From positions 1,240,001-1,304,000 of the forward strand of contig OZ242265.1 in NCBI GenBank assembly GCA_965207165.1: a stretch of DNA of 64,000 bases, given 5' to 3'. Below are positions 18,511 to 26,732 of this stretch, piece after piece (position 1 is the first letter of the stretch; the number at the start of each line of letters is the position of its first letter). This DNA comes from JAAXHV01 sp965207165 (GTDB lineage Bacteria; Pseudomonadota; Gammaproteobacteria; Eutrophobiales; Eutrophobiaceae). A model generated the notes under the pieces. It made no database searches and was not told the DNA's origin. It saw only the letters and a program-made list of their open reading frames with translations. The position numbers and the translations under genes were made by a program.

Positions 18511-20604
18511 CTATGCAATTATAAAATCTGATGTATCCAGCTCTCCGTCATAGTCATTCAATGCAACTTGTCCACCGCCGACATTGCTTAAATCAACAAC
18601 AAGATTGTTGTCTATTCTCAACAGGTCAAGCTCATCGGCAGATTCAAGGCCATCGAAACGGGCCAGATATATTTTGTCTTCTCCCTTACTGAAATCCATA
18701 ATCAGATCCAAGCTTCCGTCATTATCCGGCGTAACCACAAATCTGTCCCTGCCTGGCCCGCCTGATAAAACATCATCACCATAACCTCCTCCCAGTACGT
18801 CGTTTCCAAGGCCACCGTTTATGATGTCTGTACCGTGGCCTCCTCGAAGTGTATCGTTCCCTGCATCACCCCATAGAAGGTCATCACCGTCATTACCTTT
18901 GAGTATATTGTTTGCTGTATTACCGAAAATGAAATCATCCCCGGAGCCGGCAGTAAAATTCTCAATGACCGTATCCGGACCGATGATGAAATTGCCGATC
19001 AATCCATATACGTCCGATATTTCACCGACACCCAGCCTGATAACCTGATCATCTGTATCGGTACTCAGATCAATCGTATCAACACCATCAGTATCGTATA
19101 GGGTGAGCGTTGTTTGACTGTTGAAGGTGGTGGGGTCGAAGTGAAATGCCGTACCATTGCCCTCATTCTCGAAATAATAGATGTTGCCATCTGCATCGAA
19201 TGAGAGCATATCCATATCACTGTCACCATCTATATCGCCAAATGCGAAATCCTGGATGGCATGCACAGGGCCGTCTCCGTAAGTAGCTGCATCCAGAGGA
19301 TTAACATGAGCAGTCACATCATCAAAATCCAATGATTCAGCAGAGCCGATATTCTCCGCGTAGAAGATAGTTCCGTAGTCGTCAACCAGAACAAGGTCAT
19401 AATCGCCATCGGTATCAACATCAGCAAACTTAATATCATTCGTGTTAGTGAAAGCGTCTGAGGGAATTAGTACGTCGTCACCGCTAAAGTCTGATTCATC
19501 CGGAGTCCCGATATTACGGCTGAACCCTATACCTTGCGGACTAAATAAGAACATGTCTAAATCATCGTCTCCATCAATATCCACGAATTCCACATCGGCG
19601 TTAAAACCAGAATGTCTTGTCCCGTTGCCAATAACCTCGCTGCCTAATATATCGCTGTGGAACTTGATATACCTCTCGTCAACAACAAATAAATCTATCT
19701 TGCCATCATTCCCGAACAGTTCCATGAATTCATAATCCTTTATCCGTCTGGGCCAGACAATTGTATCGTTGTGGGAGGGTCTGAAATCAGGATCGGTGGC
19801 AGTTCCTTCGTTTTTGTAGATAATAATGATTCGCTCTACAAGCAATGCCGCCATGTCCAGATCGCCGTCATTATCCAGGTCAACGAATGTGGGCTGGGTT
19901 AAGGGTGTGAAAATGTCTTTAAACGGATTTCTCTCGCCGGTCCAGATTGGATAAAACTCGCTCATGTGGTCATCAACATTTGCATTTACGCCATAGACAG
20001 TATCACCGGCATTGGCCTTGTCTGGTTTTCCGTACATGTCCTGAATAGCGATTATGTCCGCTGGCATGGGCGTGACAGGATGGGCGTAATCGGCGACAAT
20101 CATCGGATTTTCAAGCTGGGAGATGTAGGACATGACAGACGCTTGCCATGAGTCACCCAGGAATACGTTATCCACAAAGAAAACGGGATAACCGCCGTTG
20201 TACGGGCCGGAATGACCAAGGCCCAGGGCATGGCCTATCTCATGCAGATAAGTGGAGTACGAATAGCTGTCCATCCTGGTGCCATAGGTATCTACCCAGT
20301 CAACGGAGACATTGATTTCAGATTGGATGATGATGTTGCCTTCGACGGTTGATGTTGACCAGGCACCTTCATCATCGTCATCAAACATGATGTCGGCATT
20401 GTCGTGACTGACTTCACGGAACGTGATGTCTGTCACTTCATCCCATGCATCCAGTGCCCAACGCGCAAGCTGTTTTCCTTCAGGTGTCAGATTGGTGATA
20501 TTGACAGTTAATTCGCTGCCCGGGGATACATCAAATGAACGGGCAGAACGCCCTGATGATTCCCAATATCCGTCGGATAGATAAGAAGCAATTGCGGTAT
20601 TCAT
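18511..20604 (-). CDS. Serralysin-like RTX metalloprotease with FG-GAP/VCBS-type repeats (transposon passenger)
   Basis: 697 residues from the chosen ATG (AGAGGG upstream; an in-frame Met 20 codons earlier was rejected). The peptidase part has the zinc motif HEIGHALGLGH (His 121, 125 and 131) and a Met-turn SVMSYIS about 40 residues later, as in M10/serralysin zincins. The middle has repeated Asp-rich blocks (FVDLDNDGDLDM, FVDIDGDDDLDM, FADVDTDGDYDL, FGDIDGDSDMDM) of the FG-GAP/VCBS propeller type. Residues about 570-645 hold RTX nonapeptides (GGLGNDVLGGGYGDDVLSGG), which bind calcium after export. There is no signal peptide, consistent with type I secretion, but no transporter is encoded nearby. 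It leads the passenger operon and is the largest cargo of the element. Confidence 0.88.
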   Translation of the reverse strand: MNTAIASYLSDGYWESSGRSARSFDVSPGSELTVNITNLTPEGKQLARWALDAWDEVTDITFREVSHDNADIMFDDDDEGAWSTSTVEGNIIIQSEINVSVDWVDTYGTRMDSYSYSTYLHEIGHALGLGHSGPYNGGYPVFFVDNVFLGDSWQASVMSYISQLENPMIVADYAHPVTPMPADIIAIQDMYGKPDKANAGDTVYGVNANVDDHMSEFYPIWTGERNPFKDIFTPLTQPTFVDLDNDGDLDMAALLVERIIIIYKNEGTATDPDFRPSHNDTIVWPRRIKDYEFMELFGNDGKIDLFVVDERYIKFHSDILGSEVIGNGTRHSGFNADVEFVDIDGDDDLDMFLFSPQGIGFSRNIGTPDESDFSGDDVLIPSDAFTNTNDIKFADVDTDGDYDLVLVDDYGTIFYAENIGSAESLDFDDVTAHVNPLDAATYGDGPVHAIQDFAFGDIDGDSDMDMLSFDADGNIYYFENEGNGTAFHFDPTTFNSQTTLTLYDTDGVDTIDLSTDTDDQVIRLGVGEISDVYGLIGNFIIGPDTVIENFTAGSGDDFIFGNTANNILKGNDGDDLLWGDAGNDTLRGGHGTDIINGGLGNDVLGGGYGDDVLSGGPGRDRFVVTPDNDGSLDLIMDFSKGEDKIYLARFDGLESADELDLLRIDNNLVVDLSNVGGGQVALNDYDGELDTSDFIIA

Positions 20605-21073
20605 AGCAAGCCCTCTGACTCTGCATGAACGAATGCCAGGCATAAGGCGCCGGGCCGTTTGCAACTACTCGCAGTTAAGGAGAGTCCTGCCTATTCACCA
20701 CGACAGGGATAGCTAATCTCCGTCAGGTACAGAAGGCTGTTGTATTTAGCAGGTAACCCGACTTCGGGTACCGCAAGTAGTTGCAAGGAATCAGGTTACG
20801 GTGAAAGGCCGCAAATATCAAGATAAATCGTATACTTTCAAAGACTTGCGCGGTTGACTCTACATTGTGTGCTGTGTTTGTATACGAGGCACTACATGAT
20901 GTGGGTGTGTATGAACAGGGATGCTTAGGGTTGAGGGGGCAGTCTTTGGAGGAGACTGCCCACCTCAGACAACGGTTGCAAGAGTCTCAAGCCACTCCAT
21001 AGTAAGCATGCTTGATCTTCTTGTCAATTCCTTTCGTACTGATAATGCCGCGTTGCGGCAAGGAGTTCTTAGC
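20605..21073. other. Non-coding interior of the transposon with hairpins
   Basis: No long gene. A perfect 9-bp stem GGGCAGTCT/AGACTGCCC (20937-20961) and a distant inverted pair TTGCAACTACT / AGTAGTTGCAA (near 20658 and 20775) are present. The second pair encloses about 100 bp and could be the trace of an older end or a regulatory structure ahead of the metalloprotease. Confidence 0.4.
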
Positions 21074-21157
21074 ATGAGAAAACTTGTGCATAAGAAGGTG
21101 ATCGTGAACGGGAAGATAGTGTACCTTCCTGTTTGGATCACTATTAAGAAGCGGTAA
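21074..21157 (+). CDS. Candidate 27-residue basic microprotein
   Basis: A short ORF encoding MRKLVHKKVIVNGKIVYLPV and seven more residues, rich in Lys/Arg with alternating hydrophobics. It is supported by an ideal ribosome site (AAGGAG, 8 bases before ATG) and by a terminator-like hairpin 15 bp after the stop. No homolog recognised. It is the only plus-strand unit between the protease and transposase genes. It could be a regulator of transposition or a fragment of a larger lost gene. Confidence 0.4.
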   Translation: MRKLVHKKVIVNGKIVYLPVWITIKKR

Positions 21158-21171
21158 TCGTAACCAGATAT

Positions 21172-21192
21172 GCCCCGTACTCTGTGCGGGGC
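21172..21192 (+). terminator. Hairpin terminator after the 27-codon ORF
   Basis: GCCCCG (21172-21177) pairs with CGGGGC (21187-21192) and is followed by TTTGT on the plus strand. It also sits just beyond the stop of the convergent transposase gene. Confidence 0.55.
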
Positions 21193-21198
21193 TTTGTC

Positions 21199-22146
21199 TC
21201 ACGCGATCAAGTCCTGATACCGCAGCCGCTTATTCTCCATGCTCCAGGACATACCGGCCAGTTGCATTTCCGTGTCCAGTGGCCGGATATTGTGACGGAA
21301 GGTGAACTCGTTGATATACCGATCCAGGTGCTTGCCGCTCCAGTGGTGGTATGTCCCGTGATAGCCTCTCTTGGCCATTGCCCAAAAGGACTCGATCCCG
21401 TTGGTGTGCGCCTGATCTCTGACGTACTCGCTGATAGAGTGCTTAACGGTCTCATGCTCTCTTTTCAGGCCGGAATAAGCGGGCGCCTCGTCCGTGTAAA
21501 CGATGCTGTTCTCATCCGTAATCCCTTCGACGAATCCGTGCAATGTTTCCTTGTCCGTGTTCTTTACCGTACCGGCTTTAACCGAGTTGCTCCGCCTGTC
21601 CTTTGCGCCCAGGACCGCAACCTTACCGGCAGGCCCGCGCCCGTGCTGTTCCTTACGCTTGCTGTTTGACATGTTCTTACGCTTGCCGCCGAAATAGGTT
21701 TCATCCGCTTCGACCGGGCCGAAGAACGGCATGCCGCCCTTGTTATCCCAGCATTCCCGCAGCCTGTGGGCAAGGTGCCAGGCTGTCTTTTGAGTGATAT
21801 CCAAATCCCTGTGCAGCTTCATGGACGATATGCCTTTGAGGTTGGTAATCATCAGGAACATGGCGATTGCCCAGACCTGATAATCGAGATTGGACGACTG
21901 CATGACCGTGAAGGTTTTGACGCTGAACCGCTTGGCACAGTCCTTCTCACGGCAACGGAAGGGCATGGAATGATGCTTGGCGCCGGATTGGATGTTATCA
22001 GAGCCGCAATGCGGGCAATAGGGATTGCCGCCCCAACGCTGCTGAATAAACCAGTCTTCGGCGGTTTTGCTATCAGGAAACTTCTTGAAAATCTCTCTCA
22101 GGGAGATGCCTTTTCTGTAGTGCTTGCCGGGTGCGTTGTTTGCCAT
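21199..22146 (-). CDS. IS1595-family transposase (ISXO2-like)
   Basis: 315 residues. A zinc ribbon lies near the N-terminus (YCPHCGSDN ... FRCREKDC), followed by a helix-turn-helix-like region and an ISXO2/IS1-like catalytic core with VEADETYFGG (first Asp), VYTDEAPAY (second Asp) and THGIE-type motif HTNGIESFWAMAKRG carrying the Asn/Glu and Lys. It moves the surrounding element by DNA cut-and-paste or copy-out; the 8-bp duplication and matched ends show it was active here. The gene looks intact. Confidence 0.95.
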   Translation of the reverse strand: MANNAPGKHYRKGISLREIFKKFPDSKTAEDWFIQQRWGGNPYCPHCGSDNIQSGAKHHSMPFRCREKDCAKRFSVKTFTVMQSSNLDYQVWAIAMFLMITNLKGISSMKLHRDLDITQKTAWHLAHRLRECWDNKGGMPFFGPVEADETYFGGKRKNMSNSKRKEQHGRGPAGKVAVLGAKDRRSNSVKAGTVKNTDKETLHGFVEGITDENSIVYTDEAPAYSGLKREHETVKHSISEYVRDQAHTNGIESFWAMAKRGYHGTYHHWSGKHLDRYINEFTFRHNIRPLDTEMQLAGMSWSMENKRLRYQDLIA

Positions 22147-22256
22147 CTATAATCTCCAAAGTTGTTACAGACAATTTTACAGAATAGTGCCGAAACAGTC
22201 AATCGTTTTTCGTCACTTTTCTGTAAATATTTTCAGATTTATTGAGGATTTTCGAC

Positions 22257-22577
22257 ATGACAGAAGATGAAATGCTGAAACGTGAAGATGCAAACAAAGC
22301 CAGGGTTGTTAATCAGATAGGAATCGCTCGCCGGAAGAGAAAATGTCTTGAGGAAAAGGCAACAGAGTTTATCCAGGCTATAGATCACTGGCGTGGATCA
22401 CTGGCCTCAAAGGTTGAAGATTCAGAATATATCCCTGCTGCCAATGAAGACGAAATAGACAGCAAGGAATACCCCGATCTTGAAACACTCAAAGGCATTA
22501 TGCGCGAGATCGATGAAAACACCATTGAGATACTGGACTGCGAGGAAGACCTGCGAAAGTGGGATGTCATCGGCTAA
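22257..22577 (+). CDS. Hypothetical coiled-coil passenger protein
   Basis: 106 residues from the chosen ATG (GAGG 9 bases upstream); an in-frame ATG five codons earlier lacks a ribosome site. Highly charged, with long predicted helices (RRKRKCLEEKATEFIQ and TLKGIMREIDENTIEI). No family recognised. It diverges from the transposase and stops 2 bp before the right inverted repeat, so it is part of the element. Confidence 0.55.
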   Translation: MTEDEMLKREDANKARVVNQIGIARRKRKCLEEKATEFIQAIDHWRGSLASKVEDSEYIPAANEDEIDSKEYPDLETLKGIMREIDENTIEILDCEEDLRKWDVIG

Positions 22578-22579
22578 CC

Positions 22580-22604
22580 TTCGGCACTATCGTATATAAT
22601 TCCC
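22580..22604 (-). repeat. Right terminal inverted repeat
   Basis: Exact reverse complement of 17510-17534. Confidence 0.97.
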
Positions 22605-22612
22605 AAAACATT
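22605..22612. repeat. Target-site duplication, right copy
   Basis: AAAACATT, identical to 17502-17509. Confidence 0.95.
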
Positions 22613-23455
22613 CCTGCCTATAAAAAATATGTAGATACGTTTCATGAAAAGATAAACCATGTCAATCAAAGCTACCAGGGTAAGCTGGGCTATGCTCCCA
22701 TTGTTTTAACCGGTGCCGTTTTTGAACCAGAAAAATCGGATTTGTTCGCAGCATATGACGTTTTTATCATCACTGCACTGGCTGACGGTATGAATCTCAC
22801 GCCGATGGAAGTCGTGTCCGCCAAACACCTGGACGATGAGCATGATCACCATCCCGCCGTGTTTGTGTTGAGTGAGGGCGCAGGAATAGGCAGGCGCGAG
22901 GGATTCGCCAAACATGGCTATACGCTGGACAGGACGATGGAACCGGAAATGATGAAAGGACAACTGAAACGCGCAATCGATGAGGTGATAGCAACCAGAG
23001 AGAACCCTGAAAAAATGGAAGAGCTGGTTGCCGGAAACAAGTCGATGCAGGCCTTTGTGCGTGAGAATGAGGTTAATAAGTGGGCCGCGGATTTCCTGGA
23101 ACAACTGTTGAAGCCGCAGCCGGAAGAAACCAGGCCTGAATTTGAAGACCCCGCCTTTGATACGAGCGATGAATTTCCTTCATCCGGCTCAGCCAGGAGC
23201 GATGCCGGTAAATCCGGTGTTGACCGCAGAGCAGCGTCCCCCTATTCATTTAATAGAAGCGATGAAACTTCAACGGCTGCGCTCGGAGCCCGCTTGCTGA
23301 TGCCGCACCACCGAAACCTGTGGTCCGGGGCGCACCCGCAGGGGGGGCACGGATACCGGCAAAACCCGATGCCGACTGCCGGGCGGAACATGCACGCCAT
23401 GTGGTTGAGAGCATATGGCGGGCTCCGAAGACTTGGAAACTTCCCCCGGTTGTAA
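22613..23455 (+). pseudogene. 3' part of the DUF4157-GT20 effector
   Basis: Continues the reading frame of 15551-17509 for 280 residues once the transposon is removed (933 residues in total). It starts PAYKKY, where OtsA proteins have the conserved region after SR(E/G)D, and contains the donor-binding loop LADGMNLTPMEVVSAK with the Asp, Asn and Glu expected in GT20, followed by the LSEGAG segment. After about residue 860 of the restored protein the tail is low in complexity (PEETRPEFEDPAFDTSDEF and onward). As it stands the segment has no start of its own that would give an active enzyme. It converges with pgmB 31 bp downstream. Confidence 0.88.
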
Positions 23456-23486
23456 GCCTGTTGATGGTTTGGATATTCGGATCGAT

Positions 23487-24140
23487 TTATACGGAGAGCG
23501 GCGGGATCATTCCCAGGGAAAAATCCGCGAGTGAATCGAATACCATATCCGCCTGGCAAAGTCGCTTACGGCAACCAATTCCTATAGCCATCATTTTCGC
23601 CGCCCGTATTGCCCGGATACCGGCTTCCGCATCTTCGAAAGCAATACAAAATCGCGGCTCCGCACCTACCCCCATTGCTGCAGACAGGAAAATGTCCGGA
23701 TGCGGCTTGGGGTTCGTAATATATTTTGCATCCACGATGTAGTCCAGTAGTGGTGCTATTCCGAGATTTTTGATTACGGCCGGCGCATTTTCACTGGCCG
23801 AGGCAAGCGCGGTTTTGATGCCCCGGGTACGGCAAGCGTCAAGCACGGTAACCGCTCCCGGCAACAGGTCCTCCGGTGTAAGTGAACCGATTATTTCCCG
23901 GTAATAATTGTTTTTCCCGGCTGCGAGGGAAGCTTTTTCCGCGGCAGAAAACTCTCGCTCCGACCGCTCAAGCAAGATTTCGAGTGAAGCCATCCTGGAC
24001 ACACCTTTGAGACGTTCATTGATTTGCTTGTCGAAATATATCCCCTTCTCTTTTGCCAGGCGCAGCCATGAGAGATAGTGGGCCTGCGTCGTGTCGGCGA
24101 GGACACCGTCAAGGTCAAATATGGCAGCGGCTACATGCAT
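23487..24140 (-). CDS. pgmB: Beta-phosphoglucomutase
   Basis: HAD-family enzyme turning beta-glucose-1-phosphate into glucose-6-phosphate. 217 residues, as usual for the family. FDLDGVLADT (residues 8-17) holds the nucleophile Asp and the acid/base Asp. The cap domain follows, with RLKGVSR, then ALASAS and NPKPHPDIFL, and the last Mg-binding motif FEDAEAGI. It lies 24 bp downstream of the GH65 gene on the same strand, forming the standard pair: phosphorylase releases beta-glucose-1-phosphate, and this enzyme feeds it to glycolysis. Confidence 0.95.
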   Translation of the reverse strand: MHVAAAIFDLDGVLADTTQAHYLSWLRLAKEKGIYFDKQINERLKGVSRMASLEILLERSEREFSAAEKASLAAGKNNYYREIIGSLTPEDLLPGAVTVLDACRTRGIKTALASASENAPAVIKNLGIAPLLDYIVDAKYITNPKPHPDIFLSAAMGVGAEPRFCIAFEDAEAGIRAIRAAKMMAIGIGCRKRLCQADMVFDSLADFSLGMIPPLSV

Positions 24141-24164
24141 CGAATAACGCTTCAGTCTACTGGA

Positions 24165-26531
24165 TTAAGATGTATGCGTGTTATCGAACGAAAGCCGATC
24201 TTCCAGACCGCAGGCTGTGTTCCCGTGATAGATATCAATTTCCTTACCTTCCAGCAAATGATAATCCACCCTGTCACCGGCAACATCGACACGGATTAGC
24301 CGTCCGCGGAAGTTGACACAAAATGAATAAGCGCCGGGAGAATTCGAATACCTCGGGTTGAATCTCAATACCCCGCCATGGCTGCGCATACCGCCAAACC
24401 CGAACACCAGGCTGTTCCACGAGTTGGCAAGAGCAGCCATATGCAAGCCTTGACTGGAGTTGCCGCACAAATCGTCAATATCAATAAATGAGGTCTTGCT
24501 GAGGTATTCATACGCCTTTTCAAGTTCGTTGCACTCCGCTGATACGATTGCAAAGGTACCGGGTGAGAGTGTGGAATCCTGGGTGGTAATTCCTTCGTAG
24601 TATTTCAACGTGGCGGCTTTGCGCTCATAGGGAAATTCGCTGCTTTTGAGAAACATGGCCAGGACCGCATCCGCCTGCTTGCAGACTTGATAGCGGTATA
24701 TCGTCAATGGGTGGTAGTGCAACAGCAAGGGGTAATTGTCTGCAGGTGTCGAACCGAAATCCCACATTTCTTTTTCGAGAAAATGCTCATCCTGCAGATA
24801 GATCTCCTCCTCACTACTGTATGGCAGGAAGAAATTTGCCGCAATTTTCTCCCACAACAACATCTCCTCATCGGTAATATTCATAGTCCGGAGGAGTGAG
24901 TGATAACAATCACGGCTTTGTCGCTTTATTATCTGAATGGCAGCAAGTGTGTATTCAAGATGTCCCTTTGCCATAACGTTTGTGTAGAGATTGTTATCTA
25001 CGATCGCGGAGTATTCATCGGGGCCGGTGACGCGGTTCAGGCAAAAGGCGCCGCCCTTGCGACGATTGAAAAATCCTGCCTGCGGCCAGATTCTCGCGGT
25101 TTCGACCAGCATTTCAATTCCCGGCCCGCTGAGAAATTCAAGATCATCCGTCGCCTCAACATACTGCTGGACCGCATACGCGATATCTGCGTTGATATGA
25201 TACTGGGCAGTACCGGCAGGAAAAAACGATGAGCATTCCGTACCACTGATAGTCCGCCATGGATACAGCGCGGCATTCGAATGCCCCATCGTGGCGGCAA
25301 TTTCACGCGCATAGTCGAGCATGGAATGCCGGTATTCAAGCATCCCCCTTGCAATGTCCGGTAAAGTAAATACGAAAAACGGTAATACGAATATTTCTGC
25401 ATCCCAGAAAACGTGCCCTTCGTATCCGTCACCCGTCTGCCCTTTCGCACTGATTGAACTGGCCGCGTCCCTGCCGGCGGCCATAAACAACTGCGTGGAA
25501 TTGAAATTGACTGCGCCTTCCATGTCACCGTCTTCAGGCAGACTCACAAAGGCTTTTGCGGAAAACTTTGCCATCTCTGCGGCCTGCTCCTGCGCAAGCG
25601 CATGGTAACCGGCAGTCTGGGCTCCTGCCAATTCACGGCGGCAAATTTCAAGCATGTCGATGTTGTTGTTTCCGCGATCAGTCTCGTAACAAGTCAAGCG
25701 GAACAGGTCCGCGGGTTTGCCGGGGGAAATATCGAATGTCAGTGTTTGCCGGAAACCATCGGTATAGTCGGGCGTTGAACGATAAACAGTGTTCGGGTCC
25801 GCCGCTATTATTCTATCCATCGTAGCAACGCCGATTCCCGCAATGTTGCTTCGGTAAAGAAAATTCCAGGTGTTGTCCTTGTAGAACTCCGTTTCCATTT
25901 TCCAGGGATTACCGGAAATCACCGGACCTATTCGTGGATCGGGCATACCATCGGCAACGACATTTTCCTGCAGAGGAACATTCTCAAAAGGATGTTTTAT
26001 CGTTGCGTGAAGCGTGATTGAACCGCTGAAACCATCCGCGCGGGCTTGAAGCCTGTTCGCGGTGACCGTACGCCGTGACAAACTGACCAGACGCTCAAGT
26101 CCGAGCATCAGTTTCTCACCCGTATCCTTTGCAAAAACGATATCCCTGGACAGTATTCCCGTTCCATAGTCCAGTTCGCGGTTGTCTTTGATTTTGTGCC
26201 AGCCGGCGGCATACAGATCCCGCCCCTCGATTTCCAGAATCAAACCCGTGCAATCAAGCACCGGAACCCGTACATCACTGACTTTCGGAAATCCATAAGC
26301 TTCTTCATGGTAGCTGACCGGGCGGCGCTCGTAGACACCGTTGAGGAAAACACTGGTCCCGGCATTGCCGGCATCGCCGGAACCCATAGACTCCATCATT
26401 CCGCGGATCCCGATGAAACCATTGCCAACACTGAATAATGATGCCCCCTGGGGCAAATTCTCAGGTGCGGAATTACTCCTGCGAAGCTTGTAATCCGTTG
26501 TCTGGAAAGCGTGTTCAGTTGATATCGGCAT
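24165..26531 (-). CDS. GH65 disaccharide phosphorylase (maltose/trehalose/kojibiose type)
   Basis: 788-residue cytoplasmic inverting phosphorylase. It should split an alpha-linked glucose disaccharide with phosphate into beta-glucose-1-phosphate and glucose. Family marks are the N-terminal beta-sandwich (ENLPQGASLFSVGNGFIGIR), the (alpha/alpha)6 barrel with WDAEIFVLPFF, and the catalytic acid Glu at about residue 506 in RVTGPDEY. Length fits GH65. The gene is first in an operon with pgmB and diverges from glucokinase, with a palindromic operator between them. Maltose, trehalose, kojibiose and nigerose phosphorylases cannot be separated by eye. The nearby trehalose-enzyme effectors make trehalose worth testing. 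Confidence 0.92.
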   Translation of the reverse strand: MPISTEHAFQTTDYKLRRSNSAPENLPQGASLFSVGNGFIGIRGMMESMGSGDAGNAGTSVFLNGVYERRPVSYHEEAYGFPKVSDVRVPVLDCTGLILEIEGRDLYAAGWHKIKDNRELDYGTGILSRDIVFAKDTGEKLMLGLERLVSLSRRTVTANRLQARADGFSGSITLHATIKHPFENVPLQENVVADGMPDPRIGPVISGNPWKMETEFYKDNTWNFLYRSNIAGIGVATMDRIIAADPNTVYRSTPDYTDGFRQTLTFDISPGKPADLFRLTCYETDRGNNNIDMLEICRRELAGAQTAGYHALAQEQAAEMAKFSAKAFVSLPEDGDMEGAVNFNSTQLFMAAGRDAASSISAKGQTGDGYEGHVFWDAEIFVLPFFVFTLPDIARGMLEYRHSMLDYAREIAATMGHSNAALYPWRTISGTECSSFFPAGTAQYHINADIAYAVQQYVEATDDLEFLSGPGIEMLVETARIWPQAGFFNRRKGGAFCLNRVTGPDEYSAIVDNNLYTNVMAKGHLEYTLAAIQIIKRQSRDCYHSLLRTMNITDEEMLLWEKIAANFFLPYSSEEEIYLQDEHFLEKEMWDFGSTPADNYPLLLHYHPLTIYRYQVCKQADAVLAMFLKSSEFPYERKAATLKYYEGITTQDSTLSPGTFAIVSAECNELEKAYEYLSKTSFIDIDDLCGNSSQGLHMAALANSWNSLVFGFGGMRSHGGVLRFNPRYSNSPGAYSFCVNFRGRLIRVDVAGDRVDYHLLEGKEIDIYHGNTACGLEDRLSFDNTHTS

Positions 26532-26590
26532 GCTATGTTTTTTAGATTAATAAACTGCACAAAATATTATACCCGGCTTATAATATATTT

Positions 26591-26604
26591 TGAAATGCAT
26601 TTCA
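26591..26604. promoter_or_regulatory. LacI-type operator between GH65 and glucokinase
   Basis: Perfect 14-bp palindrome TGAAATGCATTTCA in the 200-bp divergent gap, 60 bp upstream of the GH65 start and 129 bp upstream of glk. It differs from TGTAATGCATTACA at one symmetric pair of positions, so it is likely another site for the same regulator. Confidence 0.55.
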
Positions 26605-26732
26605 TTTAGTATATTATCTCCCTGGTTGATATGCCTATAACATATGCGTAAATATCATATAAATCAGTCAATTAATTCGATTGGCAGTGTTACGCACCGG
26701 CTCTCCACCAGGTCACTTGACGGCCGGGGTCT

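Larger units (their letters stand above)
17510..22604. mobile_element. IS1595-family transposon with passenger genes (5,095 bp)
   Basis: A complete element bounded by perfect 25-bp terminal inverted repeats starting GGGAATTATATACGATAGTG and flanked by the 8-bp duplication AAAACATT. It encodes an ISXO2/IS1595 transposase (21199-22146), a four-gene minus-strand passenger group with a serralysin-like metalloprotease, a 27-codon ORF and a 106-codon ORF. Taking out the element plus one duplication rejoins the host gene in frame (Glu-Asn-Ile then Pro-Ala-Tyr). Passenger genes are known in the IS1595 family; a secreted RTX protease as passenger is not one I can place. Confidence 0.95.

Noticed and set aside
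20921..21157. 78-codon ORF containing the 27-codon microprotein
   Set aside because: The longer start has no ribosome site, and a hairpin at 20937-20961 covers it. The internal ATG at 21074 has an ideal AAGGAG.
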